From: Denitromonas halophila
GTDB lineage: Bacteria; Pseudomonadota; Gammaproteobacteria; Burkholderiales; Rhodocyclaceae
DNA: 64,000 nt
Direction of reading: 5' to 3'
Assembly (NCBI RefSeq): GCF_007625155.1
Contig: NZ_VMNK01000003.1
Coordinates: 186,001 to 250,000 of the forward strand
The translations under genes and the position numbers were made by a program. The notes below the pieces were generated by a model, which was given only the letters and a program-made list of their open reading frames with translations, ran no database searches and was not told where the DNA came from. This document shows, piece by piece, positions 33,340 through 42,773 of this stretch. Every line of letters begins with the position of its first letter. Position 1 is the stretch's first letter.

Positions 33340-34796
33340 TCATGCCCGCAGCAGATATGCATCCTCCACCACCCGCAGCGGCAGCAGATCGCTGTCGGTG
33401 GTGATCACCAGCGACGGATCGATCCGCACACACGCGCCGCCATAGACGCCGCCGACCGAGAAGGTGCACACCTGCACATTCAAGCCCCCCAGATGTGGCA
33501 GGCCGAAAAAGGCCTGATAAACCTGCGCCTGCCGATCGAGGCGCCCCTCGGTTTCAGTTTCCAGGGCGTCCTGGCCGTCGAAAATGCTGATATTACTACC
33601 GCAGCGCCCGGCGATCGGCTTGACCACATAGCCCGCCTCGACCGGAAAATCAGCATCCAGCGCGAAGCGTGCGTCGAGCGAATACGGGTGCTTCGGAAAC
33701 ATTGACCACAAAATGGGCAGGATCGCCTTGTTGCTGGGGATCAGCGTCCACAACGGCTCGAACACCACCACGTCGCGGCGCAGCAGCACATCCACCAGGC
33801 GCGGCGGTTGCGGCGAGCCCTCGCCGGAATTGATCTCGGCCAGCCGTCGCGCGTCGTCTTCATCGCACTCGGCCCGCAACTGATCCAGCGCAGTTTCCCA
33901 CGCCCAGGTTTTCCACACCCAGCGGATCGGCTGGCCGTCGGCATCCACCACCTGCCCTTGTGCGTTCCAGCCCAGGCCGGCAACGCCCTTGATCATCTTG
34001 CATGGAATGCCCGCGGCCTCGATGGCAGACTTCATGTAGCGGGCGTGATAGGTTTCCTCCATATCGCGGTCGTGCATGATGTGCAGCACATCATCCACCC
34101 CGCTCTCCTGCCAGGCCTCGATCAAGCCGTCGAACAGCCCGTCGCCCGGGCACACGCCGTCATCGCAGCCAAAATGTTCGGCCCAGCGCCCCTGCACCTT
34201 GCCCGTTTCCATACGGCAGGATGCCGAATCGGCGTTGTATTCGTAGACTTTGACGCCCCGCTCCGACACCGAAAAATCGAAGCGACCGGTGATCATCTGG
34301 CTGCGCCGACGATCCCATGACACCTTCAGGCGTGGCCACAGCACCGACGGAATATTGAAGTGCACCAGCAGACTGTCGTCATGCAGCACCGCCTGGGTCG
34401 CGTGCATGAACATGGCGTGCAGCTCGTTCGTCGCCCGGCGCAGTTCGCGCAGCGCGGCACCGGGTGGCGCCGGGCACCGTTGTGGAAGGTGTGCAGCGGC
34501 AGGCGACGATCGTCCTTCACCACCCGCACCGAGCGCAGCCGGAAGATGTCATAGGCCATGGGCACGTCGTCGAACACATAGCCCTTGTTGAGATACAGCC
34601 AACGCCGGGCCAACTCGACGCACTGCCACTTGTAGCCCATGTACTCGCCATCGAGATAGCTGCGATAACTGTGGCGGTCGGGGTACTCGGCATGATCGGC
34701 CGACGGATAGTGCGAGGAATAGACTGCCACTTCGCCCGCGGCGACCCCCAGAATCGTGCCGAACCGCGCCGGCTCAGGCGCTTGCGCATCGCTCAT
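33340..34796 (-). pseudogene. gspS: glutathionylspermidine synthetase/amidase, internally deleted and frameshifted
   Basis: The 5' part (34796 to about 34460) encodes the start of the CHAP amidase domain with Cys59 in YKWQCVELARRWL. The 3' part, in another frame, encodes most of the ATP-dependent synthetase: RATNELHAMFMHATQ through FTVGGVYGGACVR (key stretches VYEYNADSASC, VWKTWAWETALDQ, KPIAGRCGSNI). Compared with E. coli Gsp from memory (about 619 residues), roughly 120 residues between HNGARRHPVP and RELRRATNE are missing, including the amidase histidine, and the joint changes frame. The synthetase could still be translated from ATG 34413 as a 357-residue protein, lacking its first ~35 residues. 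Confidence 0.8.
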
Positions 34797-34988
34797 TCAA
34801 ACCACTCCCTCGTCCCACTGCCTGGCGCAATCGACTTGCCACTATCGCGTTCGACGACACAAAACACCACCGGTTCAGCGCCCCGCCCCGCCTTGCGTCT
34901 ATCACGCATCGCGGGTAAGCGGCTACCATAGCCCAGATCACGGCCCTGTCCACGGGCCATGCCGAAGACACATCACCCGAGGGTCTGG

Positions 34989-37799
34989 ATGCGTCAATAC
35001 TGCCTGCTGCTGGCCTGCCTGTTCTTGCTGCCCCATGGCGCAGCGCGGGCCGACGCGGCCGCGGCAACTGACGCTGGCGTGCGCCTTCGGGTACTGAGCG
35101 TTTTTTTCGGCAACCGTGATACCCCCTACGAAATTCTGCTTGAAAAGGGGCTGCGCGCAGGGTTTTCCGAGACGGACGAGCAGCCCGGCATCGTGCTTGA
35201 AAACATCTATCTGGACATGATCGACAACTATGATCCGGCCCGCGCCAGACTCATCAATCAGGCACTCAAACTCAAGCACGACGCGCGGCCGCCCTTTGAT
35301 GCGGTAATCCTGAGCGGTTTGCCCAGCAAGCAGTTCATGCGCGAGCATGGCCGCTGGTTGAGCGACGGCCCGGTCATCCAGATCGAAAGCGACTTCATCG
35401 ATATCCCCGCCACCCTCGACACCGGCCAATTCTCGCTGCGCCAAACCCTGGCCATTGCCGAAACCGCTGCCGATGCACTCGCCATGCTGCCAAACACCCA
35501 CACGCTTTGGGTGATCGCCGGGACGGGCCGCGGCGATGTCGCGGCGCTCGACGCGGCGCGCGCCCAACTTGCGCCATTGGCCGGCCGTGTCACCGTGCGC
35601 TTCATCACGGTTCAGGACGCCGATGCCCTGTTCGCCGAGGTGGCGACCGCCCCCCGCGACACGGCCCTGATCTACCTGCGCGCCTCCCGCGACGGCAAGG
35701 CGCAGCGGCTCATTCCCGCCACCTTCGGCCGGCAACTTGCGCGCGCGGCTAACGTGCCGATGTTCTGCATTTATGAACCGATCCTGCTGCAAAGCGATTG
35801 CGTGGGCGGGCGCGTCTCGGCCGGCGCACAGACCGGCAAAACGGTGGCCAGCCTGATCCGGCAACTGTTGAACGGCCACGACGCCGGAGCTGGGGTGCAG
35901 TTGCTGCCCGCGCCTGCGCGCTACCGGTGGCCGCAACTTCAGCGCTGGCAGATCCGCCGCGCCACGATCCCAGCCGGCACCGATTTGATCGACTTCACGC
36001 CGACCATTTACGAGCGATACAAAAAACAGGTCTGGAGCGGCGTACTGGTCCTCTGCCTACTGGCCGCCGCGCTGGTCGGGCTGATGTGGGCGCTGGGTCA
36101 GTACCGCAAACAGCGCGACACGCTCGCGGAGTTCGAGCAACGCTGGCATCTGGCGCTGGACAACGCCGGCCAAGGGGTCTGGGATCTCGATCTTCGCAGT
36201 GGCGAGGCCTTCTATGCGCCGGGCTGGCGAGCCATCCTCGGCCTTGAGGCCAGCGCAAACGCCCCCCAGGTCCGGGAAGCGCACATTCACCCGGCCGACC
36301 GAAAACGCGTCTCCTCGCTGTTGCAGCAGCATCTGTCGGGCCATACGCCGCACTTTGAGAGCGAACATCGCATGGTGCGTGCCGACGACACCACCGTCTG
36401 GGTGCGCGAACGCGGCCAGGTGGTGCGTCGTGACAAGCAGGGCGTGCCCCTGCGCTTCATCGCCTCCATGCAGGACATCACCGAGCAGCGCGTCGCCCAG
36501 GAACACATCCGCCACATGGCGACCCACGACACCCTCACCGGACTGCCCAACCGCACCCTGCTGACCGACCGGCTCGATCGCGCCATGAGTCGGGCCCGCC
36601 GCATGGGCAACCGGGTGGCGGTCGTGTTTATGGATCTGGACCATTTCAAGACGGTCAATGACACCCTCGGCCACCCGATTGGCGATCTGCTGCTGATCGC
36701 CGTTGCGGGCCGGATGATGCCGCACCTGCGTGAAACCGACACCATCAGCCGTCAGGGCGGCGACGAATTCGTGATCTTGCTGCCCGAACTGGCCAGCGCG
36801 GCCGACGCGGCGCATGTGTGCGAGAAGCTGCAACGCGAAATGGACGAACCGGTCACCCTCGACGGGCGCTCGCTGCGCATCTCGGTGTCGATGGGGGTGG
36901 CCATGTTCCCCGACGACGGCAACAGTGTCGAAACCCTGCTGCAAAAAGCCGACGTGGCGCTCTATCAGGTCAAGAACGCCGGCCGCGGCGACTACCGCTT
37001 CTTCTCCGCCGACATGAACCACGAACTCGAAGACCAGTTCGATCTGGAATCGCGGATGAGCACCGCCTTGCGCAACGGGTACATTCAGTGGTGGTATCAG
37101 CCGCAGATCGACCTGGCCACCGGTGCACTGGTCGGCGCCGAAGCGCTGGCGCGGTGGATTGAGCCCGACGGCACGCGCATCGCCCCTGACGCCTTCATTC
37201 CGGTCGCCGAAAAATTCGGCCACATTCAAGCATTGGGGGCGCTGGCGCTGCGCTCGGCCTGCCACGAGGCGTGCAAATGGGCGCAGGCCTGCGGCCGGCC
37301 CATTCCGGTGGCAGTCAATCTATCGGCCGTGCAGTTTCGTCGCCCCGGACTGACCGAGATGGTGCGCACCATCCTGACCGAGACGGGACTGCCCGCCGAG
37401 CACCTGATTCTGGAGATCACCGAATCGGTGCTGATGGAAGACAACATCATCACCCGCGAGAGCCTGGCCGGCATTGCCAGCCTCGGCGTCGGGCTGTCGA
37501 TCGACGACTTTGGCACGGGCTACTCCAGCCTGGCCTATCTGAAGCGCTTCCCGGTGAACCACCTGAAGATCGACCGGGCCTTCATCGCCGACCTGAACTG
37601 CGACCCGGACAGCGACACCATCGTCCGCACCATTGTGCAGCTCGGCCACAACCTGAATCTGCAAGTCGTGGCCGAGGGGGTCGAGTCCGCCGCCCAGGCA
37701 GAACAGCTCCGCCACTATGGCTGCGACATGGCCCAAGGTTATTTTTATCACCGGGCTCTGTCGCCGGAACACTTCTTGCAAGTTCTCCAGCACGCCTGA
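34989..37799 (+). CDS. sensor diguanylate cyclase/phosphodiesterase (periplasmic sensor-PAS-GGDEF-EAL)
   Basis: 936 residues. Signal peptide MRQYCLLLACLFLLPHGAARA; a periplasmic domain (about 30-345) resembling ABC sugar-type substrate-binding proteins; one helix (348-371); a PAS domain (about 385-500); GGDEF at 590-594 with an RxxD inhibitory site (RETD, 581-584) five residues before it; and EAL at 718-720 with DDFGTGYSSL and KIDRAF. Both c-di-GMP synthesis and hydrolysis motifs are intact. ATG 34989 is preferred, with GAGGG just upstream, over ATG 34959. Its neighbours give no clue to the ligand. Confidence 0.9.
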   Translation: MRQYCLLLACLFLLPHGAARADAAAATDAGVRLRVLSVFFGNRDTPYEILLEKGLRAGFSETDEQPGIVLENIYLDMIDNYDPARARLINQALKLKHDARPPFDAVILSGLPSKQFMREHGRWLSDGPVIQIESDFIDIPATLDTGQFSLRQTLAIAETAADALAMLPNTHTLWVIAGTGRGDVAALDAARAQLAPLAGRVTVRFITVQDADALFAEVATAPRDTALIYLRASRDGKAQRLIPATFGRQLARAANVPMFCIYEPILLQSDCVGGRVSAGAQTGKTVASLIRQLLNGHDAGAGVQLLPAPARYRWPQLQRWQIRRATIPAGTDLIDFTPTIYERYKKQVWSGVLVLCLLAAALVGLMWALGQYRKQRDTLAEFEQRWHLALDNAGQGVWDLDLRSGEAFYAPGWRAILGLEASANAPQVREAHIHPADRKRVSSLLQQHLSGHTPHFESEHRMVRADDTTVWVRERGQVVRRDKQGVPLRFIASMQDITEQRVAQEHIRHMATHDTLTGLPNRTLLTDRLDRAMSRARRMGNRVAVVFMDLDHFKTVNDTLGHPIGDLLLIAVAGRMMPHLRETDTISRQGGDEFVILLPELASAADAAHVCEKLQREMDEPVTLDGRSLRISVSMGVAMFPDDGNSVETLLQKADVALYQVKNAGRGDYRFFSADMNHELEDQFDLESRMSTALRNGYIQWWYQPQIDLATGALVGAEALARWIEPDGTRIAPDAFIPVAEKFGHIQALGALALRSACHEACKWAQACGRPIPVAVNLSAVQFRRPGLTEMVRTILTETGLPAEHLILEITESVLMEDNIITRESLAGIASLGVGLSIDDFGTGYSSLAYLKRFPVNHLKIDRAFIADLNCDPDSDTIVRTIVQLGHNLNLQVVAEGVESAAQAEQLRHYGCDMAQGYFYHRALSPEHFLQVLQHA

Positions 37800-37991
37800 G
37801 CTCGGCGCGCCGCCCGGCGACTGAAACAGCCCCGGAAAGTGCGGTCAGTACAGGCTCAAATGGCGCCCTGTGGGCGTTCTGAGCGCAGGCGTATAGTAGT
37901 GAAGTGCCCGCCGTGGAAACGACGGGCGAGGGAAACGCCCCAAACCAGTGCATGCATCAGTCTTGGTATGCACCGTCCTCACGGAGGAGCC

Positions 37992-39473
37992 ATGCCGCAA
38001 ATTAATTGGAATGACTACGCCTGCGAAGGCCTGTACGACGAGCTTCTGGCCAGTGCGGGCAAACCCCGTCCTGCCGCCCAGGCCGTCTGCGACTACCTGA
38101 GCTCGATCGACGCAAAGGAAGTTCGCGATCTGAAAACGGCCGCCGAAGTGGCGATCCAGGTCATGGGCATCACCTTCACCGTGTACTCCGATGGCGACAT
38201 GATCGACCGCGCCTGGCCGTTCGACATCGTGCCGCGCATCATTCCCAGCCACGAGTGGGAACACGTCGAGGCCGGCCTCAAGCAACGCGTGAAGGCGCTC
38301 AACCTGTTCATTGACGACCTCTACAACGAGCAGCGCATCATCAAGGACGGCGTGTTCCCGGCCGAGCTGCTGGAGCAATCCGTCAACTTCCGTCAGCAAT
38401 GTGTCGGCATCCACCCGCCGGGCGGCATCTGGGCGCACATCTGTGGCTCCGATCTGGTACGCGACAAGGACGGCACCATCTACGTGCTCGAAGACAACCT
38501 GCGCATTCCATCCGGCGTGTCTTACATGCTCGAGAATCGCAACGTCAGCAAGCGCGTGATGCCCGAGCTGTTCCAGACCGGCCGCATCCTGCCCGTTGAC
38601 GATTATCCGGCGCAGCTGCACGACATGCTCGCCGCGATGTCGCCGCGCAAGATCAACGAGCCGAACATCGTCGTGCTCACGCCCGGCATTTACAACTCGG
38701 CCTACTACGAGCACGCCTTCCTGGCGCAGCAAATGGGCGTTGATCTGGTCGAAGGCTCCGACCTCATCGTGGGCTCCGACGACTGCGTGTATATGCGCAC
38801 CATCGACGGTCTGGTGCATGTAGACGTGATCTACCGACGGGTCGACGACTTGTTCATCGACCCCGAGGCCTTCAACCCCGAATCGACCCTCGGCGTGCCC
38901 GGCGTCATGCGCGCATGGCGCAAGGGCACGGTCGCCCTGTGCAATGCCCCCGGCGCCGGCGTGGCCGACGACAAGGTGGTGTATGCCTATGTGCCGGAGA
39001 TCATCCGCTACTACCTCGATGCCGAACCCATCTTGCCGAACGTGCCGAGCTATCTGTGCATGCGCGAGGACGATCGAAACTATGTGCTGGCCAACCTTGA
39101 CAAGCTGGTGGTCAAGCCGGCCAACGAGTCCGGCGGCTACGGCATGCTCATTGGCCCACACGCAACCGCCGAAGAACGCGCCAATTTCGCCGAACTGATC
39201 AAGGCCAACCCACGCAACTACATGGCCCAGCCCACCCTGAGCCTGTCCGTCACCCCGACGCTCACCGACAGCGCCATCGAACCGCGGCATGTCGATCTGC
39301 GCCCCTTCATCCTGTCCTCTGGCACCGACACCTATGTAACCACCGGCGGGCTGACCCGCGTCGCCTTGGTCAAGGGTTCGCTGGTCGTCAACTCCTCGCA
39401 AGGTGGCGGCAGCAAGGACACCTGGATCGTCGACACCTCCGGACAGGGACAAACACAAGGACAAGGGAGCTGA
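37992..39473 (+). CDS. circularly permuted ATP-grasp type 2 family protein
   Basis: 493 residues, soluble. It belongs to the CP_ATPgrasp family found next to alpha-E proteins: PRIIPSHEWEHVEAGLKQRV, LEDNLRIPSGVSYMLENR, LVVKPANESGGYGMLIGP and HVDLRPFI are characteristic, with acidic and lysine residues for ATP-magnesium binding. These enzymes are predicted to make peptide-like bonds, but no substrate is established. GGAGGAG lies just before ATG 37992; the 5' leader contains a small hairpin (GTGCAT at 37948 with ATGCAC at 37968). The alpha-E gene follows after 4 bp. Confidence 0.9.
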   Translation: MPQINWNDYACEGLYDELLASAGKPRPAAQAVCDYLSSIDAKEVRDLKTAAEVAIQVMGITFTVYSDGDMIDRAWPFDIVPRIIPSHEWEHVEAGLKQRVKALNLFIDDLYNEQRIIKDGVFPAELLEQSVNFRQQCVGIHPPGGIWAHICGSDLVRDKDGTIYVLEDNLRIPSGVSYMLENRNVSKRVMPELFQTGRILPVDDYPAQLHDMLAAMSPRKINEPNIVVLTPGIYNSAYYEHAFLAQQMGVDLVEGSDLIVGSDDCVYMRTIDGLVHVDVIYRRVDDLFIDPEAFNPESTLGVPGVMRAWRKGTVALCNAPGAGVADDKVVYAYVPEIIRYYLDAEPILPNVPSYLCMREDDRNYVLANLDKLVVKPANESGGYGMLIGPHATAEERANFAELIKANPRNYMAQPTLSLSVTPTLTDSAIEPRHVDLRPFILSSGTDTYVTTGGLTRVALVKGSLVVNSSQGGGSKDTWIVDTSGQGQTQGQGS

Positions 39474-39477
39474 AAAC

Positions 39478-40440
39478 ATGCTGTCACGTGTAGCCGAAAA
39501 CCTTTACTGGATGGCGCGCTATCTGGAGCGCGCCGAAGACACCGCCCGCCTGGTGCGGGTCAGTCGCCACCTGATGCTCGACTTCCCCGGCACCGCCACA
39601 CTCGGCTGGTCATCGCTGATTTCGATCAGCGGCGCCGACGATATCTTTGACGAGTACTACACCGAGCGAGACGCCGCCAATGTGCTCGCCTTCCTGTGCG
39701 CAGACCGCCGCTACTCGGGCTCCGTCCTGGGCGCGCTCTCCGCCGCACGGGAAAACCTGCGCACCACACGCGAAGTCATGCCGCGCGAAGTGTGGGAAGA
39801 AGTGAACCGGCTGTTCCTCGAATGCAGCGAGATCTTCAGCGGCACCATCGATCTGCGCCGTCTTGACGACTTCCTGCGCGTGGTCATCCGCGGCTGCCAA
39901 TCACTGACCGGCATGCTCGACGGCAGTCTGAGCGACACCCCCGCACGCACCTTCTGCGCGGTCGGCGGCTACCTCGAACGCGCCGACATGATCACCCGCA
40001 TCCTCGACGTGCGCTCGGCCAATCTGCTGCCGCGCACACCGGACGACCTCACCCCCTTCGAAAACCTGCAGTGGATGAGCGTGCTCAAATCGCTGTCGGC
40101 CTATCAGATGTACCGTCAGCATGTGCGCCTGCGGGTGCGCGGCCCCGATGTGGTGCGTTTCATCCTGCTCAACCCGCAGTTCCCGCGCGCCCTGTACCGC
40201 TGCCTGAACAATCTTCATCGCAAGCTGTATACCCTGCCCAGGGCAACGCTGGCCTGCCAGCGTGTCACTGAACTGCTCGGCATGCTGGCGACCGAGGACG
40301 CCGCCAATCTGGCCGACTCGCCCGACCGGCTGCACGCCTTTGTCGATGAGTTGCAGCTGGGCTTCAACCGGGTGCACGAAGCGATTCAGGGCACCTGGTT
40401 TGCGGGGGTCGACAGTCCGGCGCCCGTCGTGGCCGACTAA
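39478..40440 (+). CDS. alpha-E domain protein
   Basis: 320 residues, wholly alpha helical. The N-terminus MLSRVAENLYWMARYLERAEDTARLVRV is the signature of alpha-E proteins, and DGSLSDTPARTFCAVGGYLERADMITRILDVR is the internal repeat. Alpha-E proteins always accompany the CP-ATP-grasp enzyme and often a transglutaminase-like protease and a proteasome-type peptidase; here neither follows, because a bidirectional terminator closes the operon. Function is unknown, with peptide modification proposed on comparative grounds. Confidence 0.9.
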   Translation: MLSRVAENLYWMARYLERAEDTARLVRVSRHLMLDFPGTATLGWSSLISISGADDIFDEYYTERDAANVLAFLCADRRYSGSVLGALSAARENLRTTREVMPREVWEEVNRLFLECSEIFSGTIDLRRLDDFLRVVIRGCQSLTGMLDGSLSDTPARTFCAVGGYLERADMITRILDVRSANLLPRTPDDLTPFENLQWMSVLKSLSAYQMYRQHVRLRVRGPDVVRFILLNPQFPRALYRCLNNLHRKLYTLPRATLACQRVTELLGMLATEDAANLADSPDRLHAFVDELQLGFNRVHEAIQGTWFAGVDSPAPVVAD

Positions 40441-40442
40441 AT

Positions 40443-40468
40443 AAAAACCCGGGTCACCCCGGGTTTTT
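40443..40468. terminator. bidirectional Rho-independent terminator
   Basis: AAAAACCCGGG (40443-40453) and CCCGGGTTTTT (40458-40468) flank the loop TCAC, so both strands have a GC stem followed by a T run. It ends the alpha-E operon on the plus strand and the ccm operon on the minus strand; it starts 2 bp after the alpha-E stop and ends just before the ccmI stop. Confidence 0.85.
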
Positions 40469-40469
40469 A

Positions 40470-41699
40470 TTATTGCGCCAGCTCGGTCTCGATCAGAAGA
40501 TTCACCCCGCTGGCGTCTGGCGGCACCGCCAGCACGCTGCTGTCCAGATCGCCCGGGCGAGCCCCGGCATTGCCGCTCTTGGAGACCCGGGCACCGATTT
40601 CCACCGTGGCGGGAATCGGGCGATCCCCGGCCATGGAAGGCACCCCGGCAAAATCAAACTGCACGGGCAGATCCGCCACCGTCTTGCGCAAGATCGCGAA
40701 CGGCATGCCACCGCCCTCGGGCCGGACATAGATGAACACCACGTCGTCCGCCTTGGCCTTCTCGATCAGAGCCGGCGACAACGCCACCGTCCCGGCCAGC
40801 GAAATACCGGCACCCGGCGCGACCGCAGGCGCCGCTGCTGCTGGCGCCATCCCGGCCTTTTGACGTGCCTCGGCGATGCCTTGACGAATGGAGGTCGCCA
40901 ACTCGCTTTCAGCGGGCAACTGAGCGAGCATGCGCTCCCACTGTGCCGCGGCCTTGGCGAAATCGGACGCCTGGAATGCCGCACTGCCCGACAGCGCCAG
41001 CGCCTTGATATTGTCCGGCTCCAGCGACAAGGCCTTGTCGATCAGGCGCGACGGCTCGCCCACCAGCGAACGGTTGTTGCCGGCGGCCAGCGCATCGGCC
41101 CAGTCGGCATAGACCTGCGCTTCATCCGGCATGCGCTTGGCCAGCTCGCCATAAGCGGTGGCGGCATCGGCGAAACGGCCCATGGCGCTATACGAGCGGG
41201 CCAGCATGAACCAGCCTTCGGCATTTTCCGGGTCTTGCTTGAGGCGCTCGGCCAGCGTGGCCACCATCTCTTCGACCTGCTCCTGTGTCACCTGATGCGT
41301 GTCTTCACCACCGACCTGGGTCGGGTCCAGCCCATCCAGGCTGCCGATATCGAGATAGATCACGCCCGCAAGCAGGGGGATCAGCAAGGCCGTCGCCATA
41401 CCCCAGCCCCGCGCCGGCTTCCCGCTCAAGGTGCCCGAACGGGTCTCGCCCTCTTCCAGCGCGCGGCGTTCGAGTTCGTCCCGGGTGCGCTGATAGTCGG
41501 ACTGCGACATATCGCCTGCAGCGACGTCCGCGTCGAGCTCGGCGAGTTGTTCGCGCAGGACCGACAGCGCCGTTTTGGTCTGCAATGCATTGGCGTCGTC
41601 GTCAAGCTGGGCGCCAGAGGCGTTGCGGAACAGCGGCACCACCACCATCAACAGGGCCGCCACCACCAGCAGTACGGCAAATACGATGAAGCTAGTCAT
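40470..41699 (-). CDS. ccmI: CcmI, cytochrome c maturation apocytochrome chaperone
   Basis: 409 residues. Two membrane helices (about 3-22 and 100-118) flank a cytoplasmic leucine-zipper-like loop (LSVLREQLAELDADVAAG), then TPR repeats from about 140 to 275 and a C-terminal domain from about 300. CcmI presents apocytochrome c to the CcmFH ligation complex. In E. coli its role is fused to CcmH; here ccmH and ccmI are separate and overlap by four bases. Last gene of the ccm operon. Confidence 0.9.
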   Translation of the reverse strand: MTSFIVFAVLLVVAALLMVVVPLFRNASGAQLDDDANALQTKTALSVLREQLAELDADVAAGDMSQSDYQRTRDELERRALEEGETRSGTLSGKPARGWGMATALLIPLLAGVIYLDIGSLDGLDPTQVGGEDTHQVTQEQVEEMVATLAERLKQDPENAEGWFMLARSYSAMGRFADAATAYGELAKRMPDEAQVYADWADALAAGNNRSLVGEPSRLIDKALSLEPDNIKALALSGSAAFQASDFAKAAAQWERMLAQLPAESELATSIRQGIAEARQKAGMAPAAAAPAVAPGAGISLAGTVALSPALIEKAKADDVVFIYVRPEGGGMPFAILRKTVADLPVQFDFAGVPSMAGDRPIPATVEIGARVSKSGNAGARPGDLDSSVLAVPPDASGVNLLIETELAQ

Positions 41700-42169
41700 G
41701 CCTGTGTTCCGTTGTTGTCATCTTTTTCAAGCAGGGCGCGTGCTTTGGCGCGCTGCGCTTCGTTCAGCACCGGAGCGCTCTCTTTGTTGCGGCGCGACAG
41801 GCGCAGCATCAGCACACCAATGCCGACCACGGCCAGTACCAGTGGGCCGAGCCACAGCAGCAACGTGCTGCCACGCATCGGCGGTTCATACAGCACGAAG
41901 TCGCCATAGCGGGCCACCATGTAGTCGGCGATTTCGTCTTCGTTTTTTCCGGCGCTCAGCTGTTCGCGCACCTGACCGCGCAAGTCCACTGCCAGGTCCG
42001 CGTCGGACTCGGCGATGGACTGGTTCTGACAGACCAGACAGCGCAGCTTGTGCGACAAGGCCATCACGCGCTCTTCAAGCGCCTGGTCCGGTGCGACGGG
42101 CTCGGCCGTATTGGCGTGCGCAACGAGCGCGAACAAAGACAGCCCGCAGGCCAGAAGGAAACGTCGCAT
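41696..42169 (-). CDS. ccmH: CcmH, thiol-redox protein of haem ligation
   Basis: 157 residues. Signal peptide MRRFLLACGLSLFALVAHA, then LRCLVCQNQSIAES with Cys44 and Cys47, the conserved motif that reduces apocytochrome thiols, and one C-terminal membrane helix (LLLWLGPLVLAVVGIGVLML). It acts with CcmG, CcmF and CcmI on the periplasmic face. It starts 2 bp after ccmG and overlaps ccmI by ATGA. A normal short CcmH without TPR domain. Confidence 0.94.
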   Translation of the reverse strand: MRRFLLACGLSLFALVAHANTAEPVAPDQALEERVMALSHKLRCLVCQNQSIAESDADLAVDLRGQVREQLSAGKNEDEIADYMVARYGDFVLYEPPMRGSTLLLWLGPLVLAVVGIGVLMLRLSRRNKESAPVLNEAQRAKARALLEKDDNNGTQA

Positions 42170-42171
42170 GA

Positions 42172-42765
42172 TCAGGATTCCGCCTTGAGGGCGGCCACTT
42201 TGGGCAGGATGGTGTCGCGCAGCGCATCGGGCGTGATCGGGCCGATGTGCTTGTGGCGAATCACGCCTTGCTTGTCGATGAGGAAGGTCTCGGGCACGCC
42301 ATACACGCCAAAGTCGATGCCGACACGGCCATTGATGTCGAGAATGCTCACGTCGTAGGGGTCGCCATGGCTCTGCAGCCAACCACGGGCGCGCTCGATG
42401 GCCATCGGCAATTCGTTCTCGGCCGCCACCTTGCGCATGTCGATACCGCCGTCGCCGCGCACTTCCTTGTAGTTGAGCCCGACCAGAGGCACTTCCTTGC
42501 GCTTGGCGAGCGCCACCAGCACCGGATGCTCCTGGCGGCAAGCGACGCACCACGAAGCCCACACGTTGAGCAACCACACCTGGCCTTTCATGTCGGCCAG
42601 CGCGAGGGTTTGCTCGGGGTTATCCAGACGCGCGAGGGTGAAATCCGGCGCGGGTTTGTCGATGAGCGGTGAGGGGACTTCCCGCGGATTCAGGCTCAGG
42701 CCGAATCCGAGGAAACCCACCAGCAGCAAGAACAGAAACAGGGGAACAAGAAACTTGGCTTTCAT
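42172..42765 (-). CDS. ccmG: CcmG/DsbE thiol:disulfide interchange protein
   Basis: 197 residues, membrane-anchored by one N-terminal helix. The thioredoxin-like domain has WCVAC (Cys73, Cys76), the NVWASWC setting of CcmG, GLNYKE and the cis-proline site GVPETFLID. It keeps the apocytochrome or CcmH cysteines reduced for haem attachment. Eight bases separate it from ccmF and two from ccmH. Confidence 0.95.
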   Translation of the reverse strand: MKAKFLVPLFLFLLLVGFLGFGLSLNPREVPSPLIDKPAPDFTLARLDNPEQTLALADMKGQVWLLNVWASWCVACRQEHPVLVALAKRKEVPLVGLNYKEVRGDGGIDMRKVAAENELPMAIERARGWLQSHGDPYDVSILDINGRVGIDFGVYGVPETFLIDKQGVIRHKHIGPITPDALRDTILPKVAALKAES

Positions 42766-42773
42766 AGGACTCT

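Noticed and set aside
34326-34796. Treating the amidase piece as an independent 156-residue gene
   Set aside because: Its last 40 codons are frameshifted sequence of the synthetase region with no family resemblance; it is the broken front of one gene.
37845-39479. Long minus-strand open frame opposite the CP-ATP-grasp gene
   Set aside because: Same shadow effect; the plus-strand protein has clear family motifs and a good ribosome site.
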